From NCBI GenBank assembly GCA_900323505.1, contig OOIN01000034.1, positions 124,001 to 188,000 on the forward strand: DNA of 64,000 bases, read 5' to 3'. How positions within the stretch are numbered: the first letter of the stretch is position 1; each line of letters opens with the position of its first letter. Source of the DNA: Ustilago trichophora. Lineage: Eukaryota > Basidiomycota > Ustilaginomycetes > Ustilaginales > Ustilaginaceae. Below are positions 39,789 through 50,757 of the stretch, in pieces. The translations under genes and the position numbers were made by a program. The notes beneath the pieces were generated by a model. It did no database searches. It was not told the DNA's origin and saw nothing but the letters and a program-made list of their open reading frames with translations.

Positions 39789-42269
39789 GATGAGATCTTG
39801 TCTAGGGACGTCAGGGAGGGGAACTTTGCGTCAAAGATTGGACATCCGAACAAGAGGGGCGAGTGGCCTACTTTTATAAAACAAAGAGCTAACTGCCTCT
39901 GGCCTCCTTTATGAAATGATGGCTATCCGAACCCTGTCAGCTATGATCAGGTCCTCGAAGCGGTGACTTCAAGGTGACTTCGCAGAAGAGTGATGAGGGG
40001 TATGGCATTCAGTGCCATCTTCGCCGAGGCTGCGACTTTCTGTCGGAACTTTCGCCGTTCTGCAAACTGTCAAACTTTCAAGCGCTGTGCTGGCTAGCAA
40101 GCTCGATCAAAATCGGCTAGCAAGCGCGCGGCGTAGTGACACTCTTGATGTGATTTAGTTGGAAGAAAGTGACTGCGACCGGGACGATGCGCCCCAAGTA
40201 TGAGCTTATCCGTGCGCCGGATGAGACGAAAATGTGACACTTCCCACGAGCGCGATGAGAGTTAAGCTTCTGCCTCGGGAAGCGTCCGCAATCGTGTGAC
40301 CACCGGGGAGTGTGAGTTTCGCTTTTCCCGCTTGAGTTCAGATTGCTGGCGTCTTCTGGCGGCGTTCTAGCTGAGACTGCTTCGTAGCGCAGAGATCGTC
40401 AACACACGTCGTCTGTGCGCCTTGTCATTGCTGGGAGGATTTTGGCACATACTGTATGATCACCGCGATTGATGGACTCGTCGCTTGCTTGGAATCCCTC
40501 TTTCAAAATCAGCGCTAAAGTTGGAAACAAAGCACTCAGAAGCGGCAATTCATAAGTCCAAGACTCTTTCATCACGGATTGTGGCGTGAGAGATTTGACG
40601 GATGGTCCCACCTGTCACAATGGAGGAAGGCCGAAATTCGGACCGGCCTGCCATTTCTCATTCGGGTAGAATGGTGTACGAGAGAAAGCTGGTTCAAAGC
40701 TTGACTCTCCCTCACACCTGAGTTCAATCCCAGTCATCGGACCGAGGCGAATCTTAAATCCATGTTATTCAAGGCGTTGCCAACTTCATTTCGGTGCCTG
40801 TGTGGTCTGATGAGGGATCTGAATGATGTCTGGATTCGCTTGTTGGCGCATTCATAAAGATGCAGATGATCAGGCTCGCGCGCGGCAAAACCTTGAGCTA
40901 GGAACATGACGCAGGAACGTATTGCGCACATCAGATCCATCGTCATCTTGACAAGGGAGGGTATGTTTCTTCTGATCGTGGGGTCGATGACACCAAGTAT
41001 CACACAAGACTAACTCTCCCTGCGCGAATCTCACATGGCCAGACGAGCTGTCAATGCCCTGATCATCACGATGTGTAGGCAAGGCTAGAGGATCCTTGTA
41101 GAAGCGCCTGAGTCTATCTGAGTGTACTTCGACGAACATCTGGCAACGAGACGTTGATGTGTGACTATCCGATCCCGAAGCTCCGGCTGCAATCCGCACA
41201 CTTGCAATGATCTTGGGCGCATTTCTCCCGTCCTGCCAGCTTCGTTATCGTGCCCAGCTATGGTGAAAGCACCGAGAGCGGAAACATTGTTGGTGCAAGG
41301 GTGCAAGCTTACCACAGTCCTGAACAAGCCGCTAGCCTCGCTCTATACTACAGCCATGCCGCCGGCATAAATGGCTGGCCAACAGGCATCTGCCTCGCAG
41401 AAATCAAACCAAACGTGCTCAATCAACGCCGGATGCCTTTGCTTATCTCTGATAGAACACAAGCGGGGCATCTGTTATTGGCGCTTTCAGTTTTAGACTG
41501 CTTTGCTGGTTGTTTGTTGTTGTGATTGTTGTTACTTTTCATAGCGTGAAGTGCTAGTAATAGATATACTGGTTAGCTCCAATATGAGGTGTCAGAAGAT
41601 GCCGATGATGTACAAATACCGGTCCTGGCACGCCAACCGTGTCCGCAGGCCCAACTCAAAAGCGTTGCAAGCGTAAATGAAGACGTCTCGCATCGAATCA
41701 AGCTGCAGAGAGAAAGGGTCTCGCCTCACGCCAAGCTTTCAGACATGACCTAGACGAGGCTAGCGTGCAAGATCAGGTCTTGTTCCGCACCACGGCCTTA
41801 GGGGAAAGACAGCGAGGGCACCTTGCCAGTGCAAGGAATTGATTCGAAAAATGGCAGACGCGAAAAAGGGCTTAACGGAATGAAAGTGAAGCTTCGCAGA
41901 AGATTCGAGCGCAAGTTCCGAGTTGACACCGACGCCTCGCAGCTGTGCATGCAGTATCGACGCTAGATTTAGTATCAAAGCTGTCTCTCGTTGTACCAAA
42001 TCCGAAACCAAAAATCCTCGCCTAACAACTCACTCTGCTACAATTTGCGGAAACAGGGCCACAATTCTGACCAGGCCTAGACAGGATACAAGCAAGAAAA
42101 AGCGACTATGATGGTACATGACTGTGGACTTTGTTACGCTGCTTGGTGGTGTAGCTTCGGCCACTTCTCTGCTACGTGCCTGTCTGGCGTATGTGGGAGA
42201 AACACGCTTGGGTGGGTGACGTTGGCTCTGAGAGTTGGTTACAACAGGAACCTGCACCAAAAAAGGGAC

Positions 42270-42304
<35 letters not shown>

Positions 42305-43837
42305 AGTCGATGCCGTCTCAGTCCGGCCATCCGGTGCGGCTCTGAGACCTCATTTTGCTGATTTCCTGCAACCGATTCCGCTGCGGACAGCAGAGTTGCA
42401 GACAGGCCCTGTCGCGGAGGATGAAAGAGACATATACAAAATAAAAAGGTTCGTGCTGGCGATGAGTTGCCTCTCCTTGTCTATGCTTGGTTGCGCTGAT
42501 GCTAGCATTCCTAGTGGGAGTCCATCGGCCGACTGGCTGAAGTAAAGACGAGAATAAACGACCTCTACTTGGCAAAAGAAAGGCTCTACCAGCGCATTCA
42601 CGCAACGAAGTCCAGATCTGCGGACACTTTTGTTTCTTAGACTTCAAAATCGCTCTTTTCTCTGGGAGCGGCAAGGCTGCATTTGCGCGGCGTCTGGCTG
42701 TCTGTTCCGTCAAACGTAGCCGTTGCCATGCATATCCTACTGTGCCATCTTCTTCTGCGAACATCTGTACCATATATGGAAAGAAAGATGGTAATCCGCT
42801 GATGTGGCTGCAGGCTGTCGAAATGAAAGGCATGCGGACAGTCGACCGACGGGTGGACCAAATTTGTCGAACAAGATCGTTCCTGTGATGTTGTGCAGCT
42901 TTCCGGTTGCACTGTAAATTGATTTTCTTTGCAAGGTTTGGCAGTCCACGTTTGAAATGGAGAGAGCATGGCGTTTCGCGCTGGCGGCTGTCCGGGAGTG
43001 TCTTGGAATCTCATATATTGCTGCTGCAGTCCAACCCCGCAGTAGAAGCAGCAGCAGCAGCAGCGCCTCACTCTCTTTTTCTTCCGCTAACTCAGTAGTC
43101 TGGACGCAGCATGTTTCGAATTTATTGGCTCTTTTCTCTCCTTGAGAGAGCTGGTCTTTTGCCATTCACAGAATATCTGTCCATGTTTAGGCCCTGTTCG
43201 GAAATCCCGCTTGAGATAAGCAGTGTGCTCGCGCGTAAATTGCTTTTTTGCAACGGCAGCGACACAAGACGAGCAGCAGCAACTCTACCTCCCTCTCCCT
43301 CCTCCCCCTCTCTCTCTCTCTCCCTCGATGCCTTCTTTATTTGGCACACACACGCACGCAACTCTGTTCGTACTGTACTGTACTGTACCTCGTCTATCGA
43401 CTTGCCGGTCAACTTTGCTCTTCTATCGCGACGCCTTGCCCCTTCACTCATCTTTCGACCATCAGAGACGATTTCTGCTGCACACTGCTACGTCGCTGCC
43501 TCTAGCCAGACTGACCTCTGCGACCACCTCTATACGCTCTTCTCCTACTACATTCTTTCGTCTTCGTCTTTTAAAGCAGCATTGCATTTCAGCCTCGATT
43601 CGACCACCTTTCGACGACCACCAATCGCACCGACTTTACATAAGCACAGCAGCTCGATCGGAGGCTTCCAAGCAGGCTTACACTTCACACGAGTCTGTGG
43701 CTGGATCACGGGCACATCCGATGTGGAGAGCTTGGTAGCATCGCTCTTCTCTGATTCGGAACGTCCGCTTCATCGGTTGTCTCTCCGATCCCTTTGCGGC
43801 TAGTCTCACCACCAACACCATCTCGGCTGCTCCGAAC
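39789..43837. other. 4-kb gene-poor region upstream of the Zn2Cys6 gene
   Basis: No gene could be supported. It holds a 32-nt A tract (42271-42302), a GTACTGTAC repeat at 43370-43388, a CAG-type repeat near 43048-43063, and a pyrimidine-rich leader (43276-43327) before the regulator gene. A weak box-B-like string at 40720-40730 does not fold into a tRNA. Confidence 0.5.
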
Positions 43838-46800
43838 ATGACATATCGATCTCGTCCAATGTCGACGCAGAATGACTCGCGTCGTGACTCCGTCCAGCAA
43901 CTGCCGCGTGCTCCTTCATCCTACGATCACCGTCACGCAGCAATGCTTCCTCACGATCGTGACCCCGGCAGCCCTTGGACCTCCCACCATACCTCCTCCT
44001 CCTCCTTTTCACCACCCAAGCTTCCGCCACCCCGCAACCATTCGACCACCAATAGCGTCCGCTATCCCTATCGTGAGCCAACTCCGCACTGGAATGCCAC
44101 AGCAGATGCATCCGGCCCGTCACCACGAGACGCTCGCTTCAATGACTACGGACGTCAGCAGGCTCTTCAAACAGTGGCTGACCACTTCTCAGCCACAGCA
44201 GAATCCAGCTCTCGCGTCCTTCCATCCCTCTTTTCGGACGAGCCCGTGAGCCACTTTCCACCGCCGCCGCCACCTTCTGTCTATAGTCGGCCTCCGGATG
44301 CATCTGTGCTAATGCGCTCCGAAACGTTCGAGCGTGATCACGCCAGACATGGAGACGCTCATTCTCGGTCTCAGTCTCACTCCTTTGATATGAAACATTC
44401 TCGAGCTGACTCTGCCTCTCAGAGATCCGCTGCTGCTAGTGGATATGCTCCGACATCAATGCCTCCTTACACTGATGCCCGCCCAGATCCATTCCAGAAC
44501 CATCACAGTCTCGCTCGACACCAGCAAGAGCAGCTGCAGCACAGCCGCCGACCAAGCATGCAATCCCACGTCGCCGGTTCTCCAGATGCCGCTCGCTACC
44601 GTACCGAGGCATCGGCCCCAACTTGGACAGCATCGCGTCCTCAGCATCCAGTCAAGCGACACCTGCCAGCCGATCTGGAAGCCGAGACAGACCCACGCTC
44701 GCCTGCACTGCTTTCCCGAGCCTACTCGTCGTCTGGCCCCCAGTATCGACACGACTCGCCCATCGCCTCCAAGGCACAGACCCCTCTTAGTTCAAACGCT
44801 TCCAACCCGGCCACCAGCAGGTTGCCTGACCGACATCTGCCAGAGCGTGAGGCCGCGTATCAGCCTACTGCGCCCAGGCTCCCTCAGCCAACGTCCGAAA
44901 ATACTGCCTCGACACACTCCCAAGTTGCCACTCCATCTCCGACCGGTGTCCATCCTCCGTCTGACAGCAGCCCTGCTACGCCACAGCACTCCTTGCAACC
45001 ACAGCGCAAGCGTCTGCGCATCTCTCGTGCTTGCGACGAGTGTCGTCGTCGAAAGACGCGCTGCGACATTGTCGGTGCTTTCCCTGGTGAGCCTGGTCAT
45101 CCGCTCACCATCTCGGGTGCTGTGCCTCCCCTGGAGCCCAACATGGAACCCAAGGGCGAGATGCTCATCCTTCAGCCTTGCATGAACTGTCGCCGCAGCG
45201 AAGTCACTTGTTCCTACAGCAAGCGACCTCTCAAGCGTGGCCCCAGCAAAGGTTACATCAAGGACCTCGAACGACGTCTAAATTCGCTCGAATCCCAGAT
45301 TGTCTCGGGCGATCGAGCTGACGGTGATGCACCCGAGCAAATGCAAGGCAATGGTACCAGCGCTATGATTGCAACACCAAATGCAGCCAGCGCAGTCCAG
45401 ACCACCAAGCCCAAGATTCGCACCGAAGACCGCATCAGTCGACTCGAGAGCGTTCTCGCCCGTCCGGCCAGTGCCAAGAGTGAAGACGACAAGACTGCCT
45501 CCACTGGTTCGAGTCGCAGAAACAGCGGTAGCGACGATGCTCACGTCAAGTCAGAGACGCTTGCTGATACAGATGCGGACTCAAGTGCATCCACTTACGA
45601 GACCAGCACACGTCAAGACGTCAACGTCAGCATGGCTTGCCCTGCACCCGCATCGCCGGCTTCTCGGGCGGTCAGCGCTGCCGAACCTGCTCCTGCGTCT
45701 ACATCCTCTGAATTGACTGCCTCCTCCCCTGGCTCTTCCCGCCAAGCGCCTAAGACAGCGGTGTCCAAAGGCAAGGGCAAAGCAACGCGACGTTCTGCCG
45801 CAAGCTCACCCTTGCGAGCACCAGACTCTGATGTCGCCGATGTCAAGTCCAAAGTCGTCACCTCCTTCCTGCACGCAACTTTCCCCATCGTCCCCACCCG
45901 ATCCCAAGGCGAAAGCAGCACCAACACCAACATCAGCAACATTGCCCGCCTTGAAGACCGAGTACTGGCTAGAGGTCTCCGGTTGCTCACCGAGCCCGTC
46001 GAGATGGTTACTGCAGCACAGGAAGTATCGCCCAAGGGCGCATCAACCCGACCAGGTACCAAGACCCAGGCGCACGCCGCGCGAGTTGCAAGCCTGATCG
46101 GACTGGCTTCTGCTGGGCTTGGTGGACCGCGAGAAGAGCTCGCCCTACACGCGCGCACAGGCGCTGATGGGCTGCAAGCATTGCGCAAAGTGGCACATCG
46201 CCTTTCTTGCCAAGAAGCTGATCTGTTGATGCTGTGCCACCTGGATCATCTCCGCAATGGCCGCAACAACAACTCGGCACTTGCTGCTGCCGTCTCCAAG
46301 CTCGGCTCTGGTTCGCATGTCCAGAACGATCGAGAGACGTACAGGCGACGCACGCTGCTGTTCATGCTCGATCGATGGCATGCAATTGCCTTTGGCACGC
46401 CACACTTGTTGATGGGTCGCTTCGGTATGGAACGTCACAGCTTCCGCTCAATGAAGGATGCCTTGGGCGATGTTTCTCAGTCTCCACTAGGTGACGCGGT
46501 TTTTGAAGTGCTGCGATGTGCCATCATGCTCGGTCAGCTCAACGATCTGGTGCAGAACAATGGCGGCTGGAAGGGTATCAGCAACAGCGATGTTGATGCT
46601 GTCATTCACAGTGCCACTGACGAAAACGAACACCTCACCGCATCCGAACCCGCAGCTAACGATGCACATGCTAACGCTGCATCTTCGAGCGGCACTTCTG
46701 ACAGCGACTCGACGCCTGGCCTGCTCAGCACCGAAGCACTGCGATACAGCCTCGAATCGCTCGTCCGATGCTATTACGCCCTGCACACGCTTCCCGCCGC

Positions 46801-47446
46801 CAAAGATGCCCGCGTCGAGGATCTTCACCGCATCTTCACCCTGGCCGAATCGATCCTCGTCCTCGGTACTGGGAAAACGCCCATCTCACTACAAGGTAAA
46901 CTCGTCCAATCTGCCATCGGACCTCACGTCCTTGCCGTTGCAGGCGTCGCGTTCTCTTGGTGTCTACGCATCGTGTGCAAAATGGTCGCTTCCACCCTCC
47001 CTCTCACTTCCTCCACACCTTCAACCTCGACCGATCTTGCCACCACCGATGCTACCTCAACCAAATCCCACACGTCCATCACTCCAACCTCCTTCCCACT
47101 CGAGTTCTACAGACGAAAGATCCTCGACTACGTTCGAATGTGCGGACCCTTCTGTCTCTTCTCCGGCGGTCCACCCACCTCCACCGCCTCCTTTGCACCC
47201 GTATACCTCCGATTGGCACTCTACTTTAACTCGACCGTCTCGTTCGCGTCCCAATTGGGATCGCTCGTCTCACCTCAATCCGAAAAACAGAGCCTTATCC
47301 ATCAGGACGCAATAGCATTAGGAAATGAGGCGGACAACGTTCTGGACATGGCCAAAGAGATGGGTTTCCTCGGCTATGTACTGGCGGGCACGACTCAGGC
47401 TGACGCTTGGAGGTTGCTCACAGGTGGTGCTACCGCCACAGCCTAG
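43838..47446 (+). CDS. Zn2Cys6 transcription factor with an expanded zinc-cluster loop
   Basis: 1202 residues, single exon. The N-terminal 390 residues are disordered (Ser/Pro/His). The zinc cluster starts RACDECRRRKTRC (Cys399, Cys402, Cys409) and ends CMNCRRSEVTC (Cys448, Cys451, Cys458). The loop between the third and fourth cysteine is 38 residues; 5-12 is usual. A basic linker (KRPLKRGPSKGYIKDLERRL) and short coiled coil (about 475-492) follow, as in Gal4-type dimers. A fungal transcription-factor middle region probably begins at VVTSFLHATFPIVPT (about 672) and includes helices FMLDRWHAIAFGTPHLLMG and ALRYSLESLVRCYYALHTL. The linker and cluster resemble sugar-response regulators of the Rgt1 type; the target genes cannot be told. 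Confidence 0.88.
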   Translation: MTYRSRPMSTQNDSRRDSVQQLPRAPSSYDHRHAAMLPHDRDPGSPWTSHHTSSSSFSPPKLPPPRNHSTTNSVRYPYREPTPHWNATADASGPSPRDARFNDYGRQQALQTVADHFSATAESSSRVLPSLFSDEPVSHFPPPPPPSVYSRPPDASVLMRSETFERDHARHGDAHSRSQSHSFDMKHSRADSASQRSAAASGYAPTSMPPYTDARPDPFQNHHSLARHQQEQLQHSRRPSMQSHVAGSPDAARYRTEASAPTWTASRPQHPVKRHLPADLEAETDPRSPALLSRAYSSSGPQYRHDSPIASKAQTPLSSNASNPATSRLPDRHLPEREAAYQPTAPRLPQPTSENTASTHSQVATPSPTGVHPPSDSSPATPQHSLQPQRKRLRISRACDECRRRKTRCDIVGAFPGEPGHPLTISGAVPPLEPNMEPKGEMLILQPCMNCRRSEVTCSYSKRPLKRGPSKGYIKDLERRLNSLESQIVSGDRADGDAPEQMQGNGTSAMIATPNAASAVQTTKPKIRTEDRISRLESVLARPASAKSEDDKTASTGSSRRNSGSDDAHVKSETLADTDADSSASTYETSTRQDVNVSMACPAPASPASRAVSAAEPAPASTSSELTASSPGSSRQAPKTAVSKGKGKATRRSAASSPLRAPDSDVADVKSKVVTSFLHATFPIVPTRSQGESSTNTNISNIARLEDRVLARGLRLLTEPVEMVTAAQEVSPKGASTRPGTKTQAHAARVASLIGLASAGLGGPREELALHARTGADGLQALRKVAHRLSCQEADLLMLCHLDHLRNGRNNNSALAAAVSKLGSGSHVQNDRETYRRRTLLFMLDRWHAIAFGTPHLLMGRFGMERHSFRSMKDALGDVSQSPLGDAVFEVLRCAIMLGQLNDLVQNNGGWKGISNSDVDAVIHSATDENEHLTASEPAANDAHANAASSSGTSDSDSTPGLLSTEALRYSLESLVRCYYALHTLPAAKDARVEDLHRIFTLAESILVLGTGKTPISLQGKLVQSAIGPHVLAVAGVAFSWCLRIVCKMVASTLPLTSSTPSTSTDLATTDATSTKSHTSITPTSFPLEFYRRKILDYVRMCGPFCLFSGGPPTSTASFAPVYLRLALYFNSTVSFASQLGSLVSPQSEKQSLIHQDAIALGNEADNVLDMAKEMGFLGYVLAGTTQADAWRLLTGGATATA

Positions 47447-47646
47447 AATTTCATTTAAGAGACGTCACTTTCAACGAATATCACTTTCTTTACCCAAACA
47501 ACCAAGCATTGAACGTGCCAGAACAGAAACAGATTGCAAAAAAAAAACCACAATATCGGGACAAACGACTGACTGACTGAGTACATGCAAAAGTGAAAGC
47601 GAACCTCGACCGACCAAAGACTTGCTATGAATTCCACCATTCACTG

Positions 47647-48678
47647 CTAGTGATCGCCCTTGGGACTCCATGGAATCCAACCTCTACCGCCACCACCTCT
47701 GGCTGGACTGCCCTGGCCTGGGTGAGGACCCAAATCCTGTTGATCCAGTAGATCATAGCTCTCGCCCATGGCCTGACCCGCCTTGACCGTCTGCCTACCT
47801 GCGCTGACGACTCTGTTCCTCAAACTTCCTTGTGCGTTTGCCGCGTTGGCACTACCGAAGCTGGATCTGGGATTCTTGGGATGAATCATGGTTACCACGG
47901 GGGGTTGATTGTCGTCACTATCGTTGCTACTGCTAGAGGTGCTTGAGGGGACGCCGGATGCGTCTAGGGCTGCGAGTTGGGATTCGAGTTGTCTTCTGCG
48001 TTGCATGGCTTCTTCCCTGTTGCCATTTCCAGTTGGAATGTTGTATGCGTTGGTTGTGGGAGGAGGAGCTTTGGACTCGAGGAAAGTCTTTGCGGAAGCG
48101 ATTGCTACGGGGGCATACTGTTTGATGAGGTTTCCAAACATGGAGAGGGGTGCTTGGGCTGGATTATGCTGTGTTGGTGGTGCAGGGGCATTGCCCACTC
48201 CGGGCGGCTTATGCCTTGCCTCCTTTCCAGGAGGAGCACTTGTCTGTCCCACATCAGCGTTCGAACTTGAACCCAACGAAGCACTCCACAGCCCACCCAG
48301 AGCAGCATCGACCTTCCCCCTCAACGCATGTTTCCCTTCCTCTACCCAATTATCAATCTGTTCCTGATTACTCTGCAGGAAAGGATGCAGATGATTTGTG
48401 TAAATGTAGGTTGCACCCCTCGTCTGCGGGGCAACAAGCCAGATGTTGAAGAGGAGACGTAGTTCGTAGTAGAAAGGAAGCCATGTCCAAAGGAATCCAA
48501 AGAGAGATTCGAAAAGGGAGAAACAGGCAAAGACGGACCAGTACACTAGCCAGGTTTCCATCTCAGCCAGAGTGGTTGAGGGAGAAGTGACGGCTTTGTA
48601 GGATGAATAGAGAGGATAGAGTAAAGTGGCAGTTGCATTGAGGGCTAATGTGGGGAGATGGAGGATGAGAAGGGCCAT
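47647..48678 (-). CDS. TB2/DP1/HVA22 family ER membrane protein (Yop1/REEP-like)
   Basis: 343 residues. The N-terminal 120 residues carry the family domain: hydrophobic hairpins at about 5-27 and 45-90 (LVYWSVFACFSLFESLFGFL and WLPFYYELRLLFNIWLVAP), then the amphipathic segment TRGATYIYTNHLHPFL. Known: Yop1/REEP proteins bend tubular ER membranes. The C-terminal 200 residues are low-complexity, longer than in yeast Yop1. The C-terminus ends in a Gly/Arg-rich stretch. Confidence 0.88.
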   Translation of the reverse strand: MALLILHLPTLALNATATLLYPLYSSYKAVTSPSTTLAEMETWLVYWSVFACFSLFESLFGFLWTWLPFYYELRLLFNIWLVAPQTRGATYIYTNHLHPFLQSNQEQIDNWVEEGKHALRGKVDAALGGLWSASLGSSSNADVGQTSAPPGKEARHKPPGVGNAPAPPTQHNPAQAPLSMFGNLIKQYAPVAIASAKTFLESKAPPPTTNAYNIPTGNGNREEAMQRRRQLESQLAALDASGVPSSTSSSSNDSDDNQPPVVTMIHPKNPRSSFGSANAANAQGSLRNRVVSAGRQTVKAGQAMGESYDLLDQQDLGPHPGQGSPARGGGGRGWIPWSPKGDH

Positions 48679-49650
48679 GATGGGCGATTGAAATCAGCGG
48701 TGTGCTGTTGAGAGGTAGCAGTGCTTGAGATCAGTGGTGGTGTCGGAAAAACCCTAGGCTGGACCTGCGAAGCTATCACGAGAGCCTACGATGATGACGG
48801 TCAGCAGATCGGATCTGCCTTTTTCTTCTTGTCGAATATGACGACGTTGCTGCTGACGGAATGGAGCTGTCGTGGCAATCAGAAATGCCGTCAAAGATAG
48901 CCAAAGATGATGGACCAGAGTCAAAATCCAATCTAAGATGTGGAACCAAGAGGTTAACAACAGGTCGCAACTCCGCCGCCGTCCAAAAAAAAAAAAAAAG
49001 AAAAGAAAAAAGTGTCCCCTCTGGCCGCCTGAAAAGGGTCTCCTGATAGGGCCGACGCGCACTCTCTGTGCTGTGCTGTCAGACTGCAGCTCCACCCTAG
49101 CTGCTGCACTGCCCTATGCGAGCGAAAAAGGAGACACACAAGCGCGCCGCCCCTCTTGTCTCGCCAATCTCGGCGGCTTGTGTGTGGCTTGAATTCCCTG
49201 CCGAAAGAGGAAACTAGGCAGCACAAGATGCTTGGCTTTTGTGCAAATTTGTTTGGTTTGGTGACGTTACAAATTCCTTGCGATTTTTCGTCTCGGCTTG
49301 GAACTCATGGAGGGATGGAGGGATGATGGTCACTTGGAGAAGTGGCATGTGATGTGATGTGATGTTCATGAAACGGTCGTCTCGGAGCTGAGTGCAGGGT
49401 GCGAAGATCACTTGTGCTTGGGCAGCCTGACATGCGGAGGAACAAGATTCTATCGCTCATCTTTGGCCCTGCCGAGTCTTCCACAGACCCATGCTGAAGT
49501 AGAAAGAAGTGTACAATTACAATTACGATACATGATACAGAATGGGCCAGAAACTTCACCACGAGGCAATGTCTAGATGCTGAGCAAAGTAGGAATGCTT
49601 GAATGCTTGCTTCCAAACCATCGCTCTCCTCGGAACGGGACGATTCTGCG
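48679..49650. other. Intergenic region between TB2-like and VPS22 genes
   Basis: About 970 bases with an A-rich tract at 48985-49010 and no recognised gene; probable promoter of the TB2-like gene and 3' region of VPS22. Confidence 0.5.
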
Positions 49651-50493
49651 CTATGCAGCTGATAGAGTCGCCAACGAGTAATACCTGGGCGGGAAAGCCT
49701 GTTCGTCGATCCACAGCATACCTTCCCTCAGCGACATGTTTTCCAGAACTGCACGGGCACGATCTCTTGGCCATCCTCTATGCTTTTGTCCTGCCGCCAG
49801 CGATTCTTCTGTCAAGAACGGCAACTCTGCGCCTACTCTATCCATCGCTGCAGATGACAACAGCATGCCCAAAACGACCATAGTATCCGTATCCAATTCT
49901 CTCGGAACGCTCCTTACCATCTTCTGGTCCCCGTTCCCCAACGAAAACACCTCATATCCACATCCTAGCGGGGCCAGCATCTTGATACTCCTCACGATAT
50001 CCTCTTCAGTAATCTCTGCCTCCTTTTCCCTTTCCATCTTCCCCTTCCCCAATGCTGTCGTTGGACGCGAGGGACCAGTTCTCAGCCTAGTCACCCGTCT
50101 TATTAAGTCATCCATAGCAATCGCCCCGCCATTAGTCGCCCTCGTACTCACGCAGACATCGATAATCTGCACCCCCAACTCGTACTGCCAGTCCCCCAAC
50201 CCCAACATGTCACTCCACAACCCGGACAACCCACCAGCATTGCGAGAAGAAGAGGAGAGCGGATCGACACCGATACTGTAGCACATCTTTTGAAAGGCAT
50301 GGCGAAATCCGGGATTCTTGCGGATCTCTTGTCGATGCGCACTGGAGAATTGTCGTAAAGAGGTGGAGAAGAGCTCGAGTTGCTGGCGAAGCTCGGTGAG
50401 TTGGGTAGCGGTGAGGTCGTCACCGAGGGTGGAAAACGCGGTTGTGGAGTGGAGGCTGCGGTCCAGGGCTGCTATACCTGGTCCTCGACGCAT
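49651..50493 (-). CDS. VPS22: ESCRT-II subunit Vps22/SNF8
   Basis: 280 residues from the ATG at 50493, chosen because MRRGPGIAAL is the conserved start of Vps22/SNF8. The first 60 residues form a coiled coil (LTATQLTELRQQLELFSTSL), followed by tandem winged helices: FQKMCYSIGVDPL, YELGVQIIDVCVSTRATNGG, ITEEDIVRSIKMLAPLGCGYE and a C-terminal RGWPRDRARAVLENM, then EGMLWID. Known: with Vps25 and Vps36 it sorts ubiquitinated cargo into multivesicular bodies. An insert at about 140-160 is low-complexity. Shares a 264-bp divergent promoter with the Dsc2-like gene. Confidence 0.93.
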   Translation of the reverse strand: MRRGPGIAALDRSLHSTTAFSTLGDDLTATQLTELRQQLELFSTSLRQFSSAHRQEIRKNPGFRHAFQKMCYSIGVDPLSSSSRNAGGLSGLWSDMLGLGDWQYELGVQIIDVCVSTRATNGGAIAMDDLIRRVTRLRTGPSRPTTALGKGKMEREKEAEITEEDIVRSIKMLAPLGCGYEVFSLGNGDQKMVRSVPRELDTDTMVVLGMLLSSAAMDRVGAELPFLTEESLAAGQKHRGWPRDRARAVLENMSLREGMLWIDEQAFPPRYYSLATLSAA

Positions 50494-50757
50494 CTTGCTG
50501 GATGGTACGAGTGAGATGGGTGTGTTGTGTGCCGGATCGGTTGCGCTAGATGAGGTGAGTTGTGGTGGTGATTGACTTAGAGTGTCTGCTTGCACGGTGA
50601 CAACTCCACATGTCAATCTCGGAAATCCAGGGGAAAAATGGGGTTTGAAATTGGTGGTCCCTGCGCCACGCTTCTTCTTCGTATAGCATCTCCTCCCCTT
50701 CGGATACACACACACTTCCTCCTCCATCCGTCAAATCTGTGCGGCTTCCATGTCCTG

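Noticed and set aside
40670..40740. Possible tRNA with a box-B-like GAGTTCAATCC
   Set aside because: No acceptor or D-arm partner can be found at the right distance.
43111..43803. 230-residue open frame on the plus strand
   Set aside because: CT-rich leader DNA with no domain and low-complexity translation; better explained as the 5' region of the Zn2Cys6 gene.
45090..45176. Intron inside the zinc-cluster loop
   Set aside because: The only good donor (GTGAGC) and acceptor (TTCAG) would change the reading frame and destroy the second half of the cluster.
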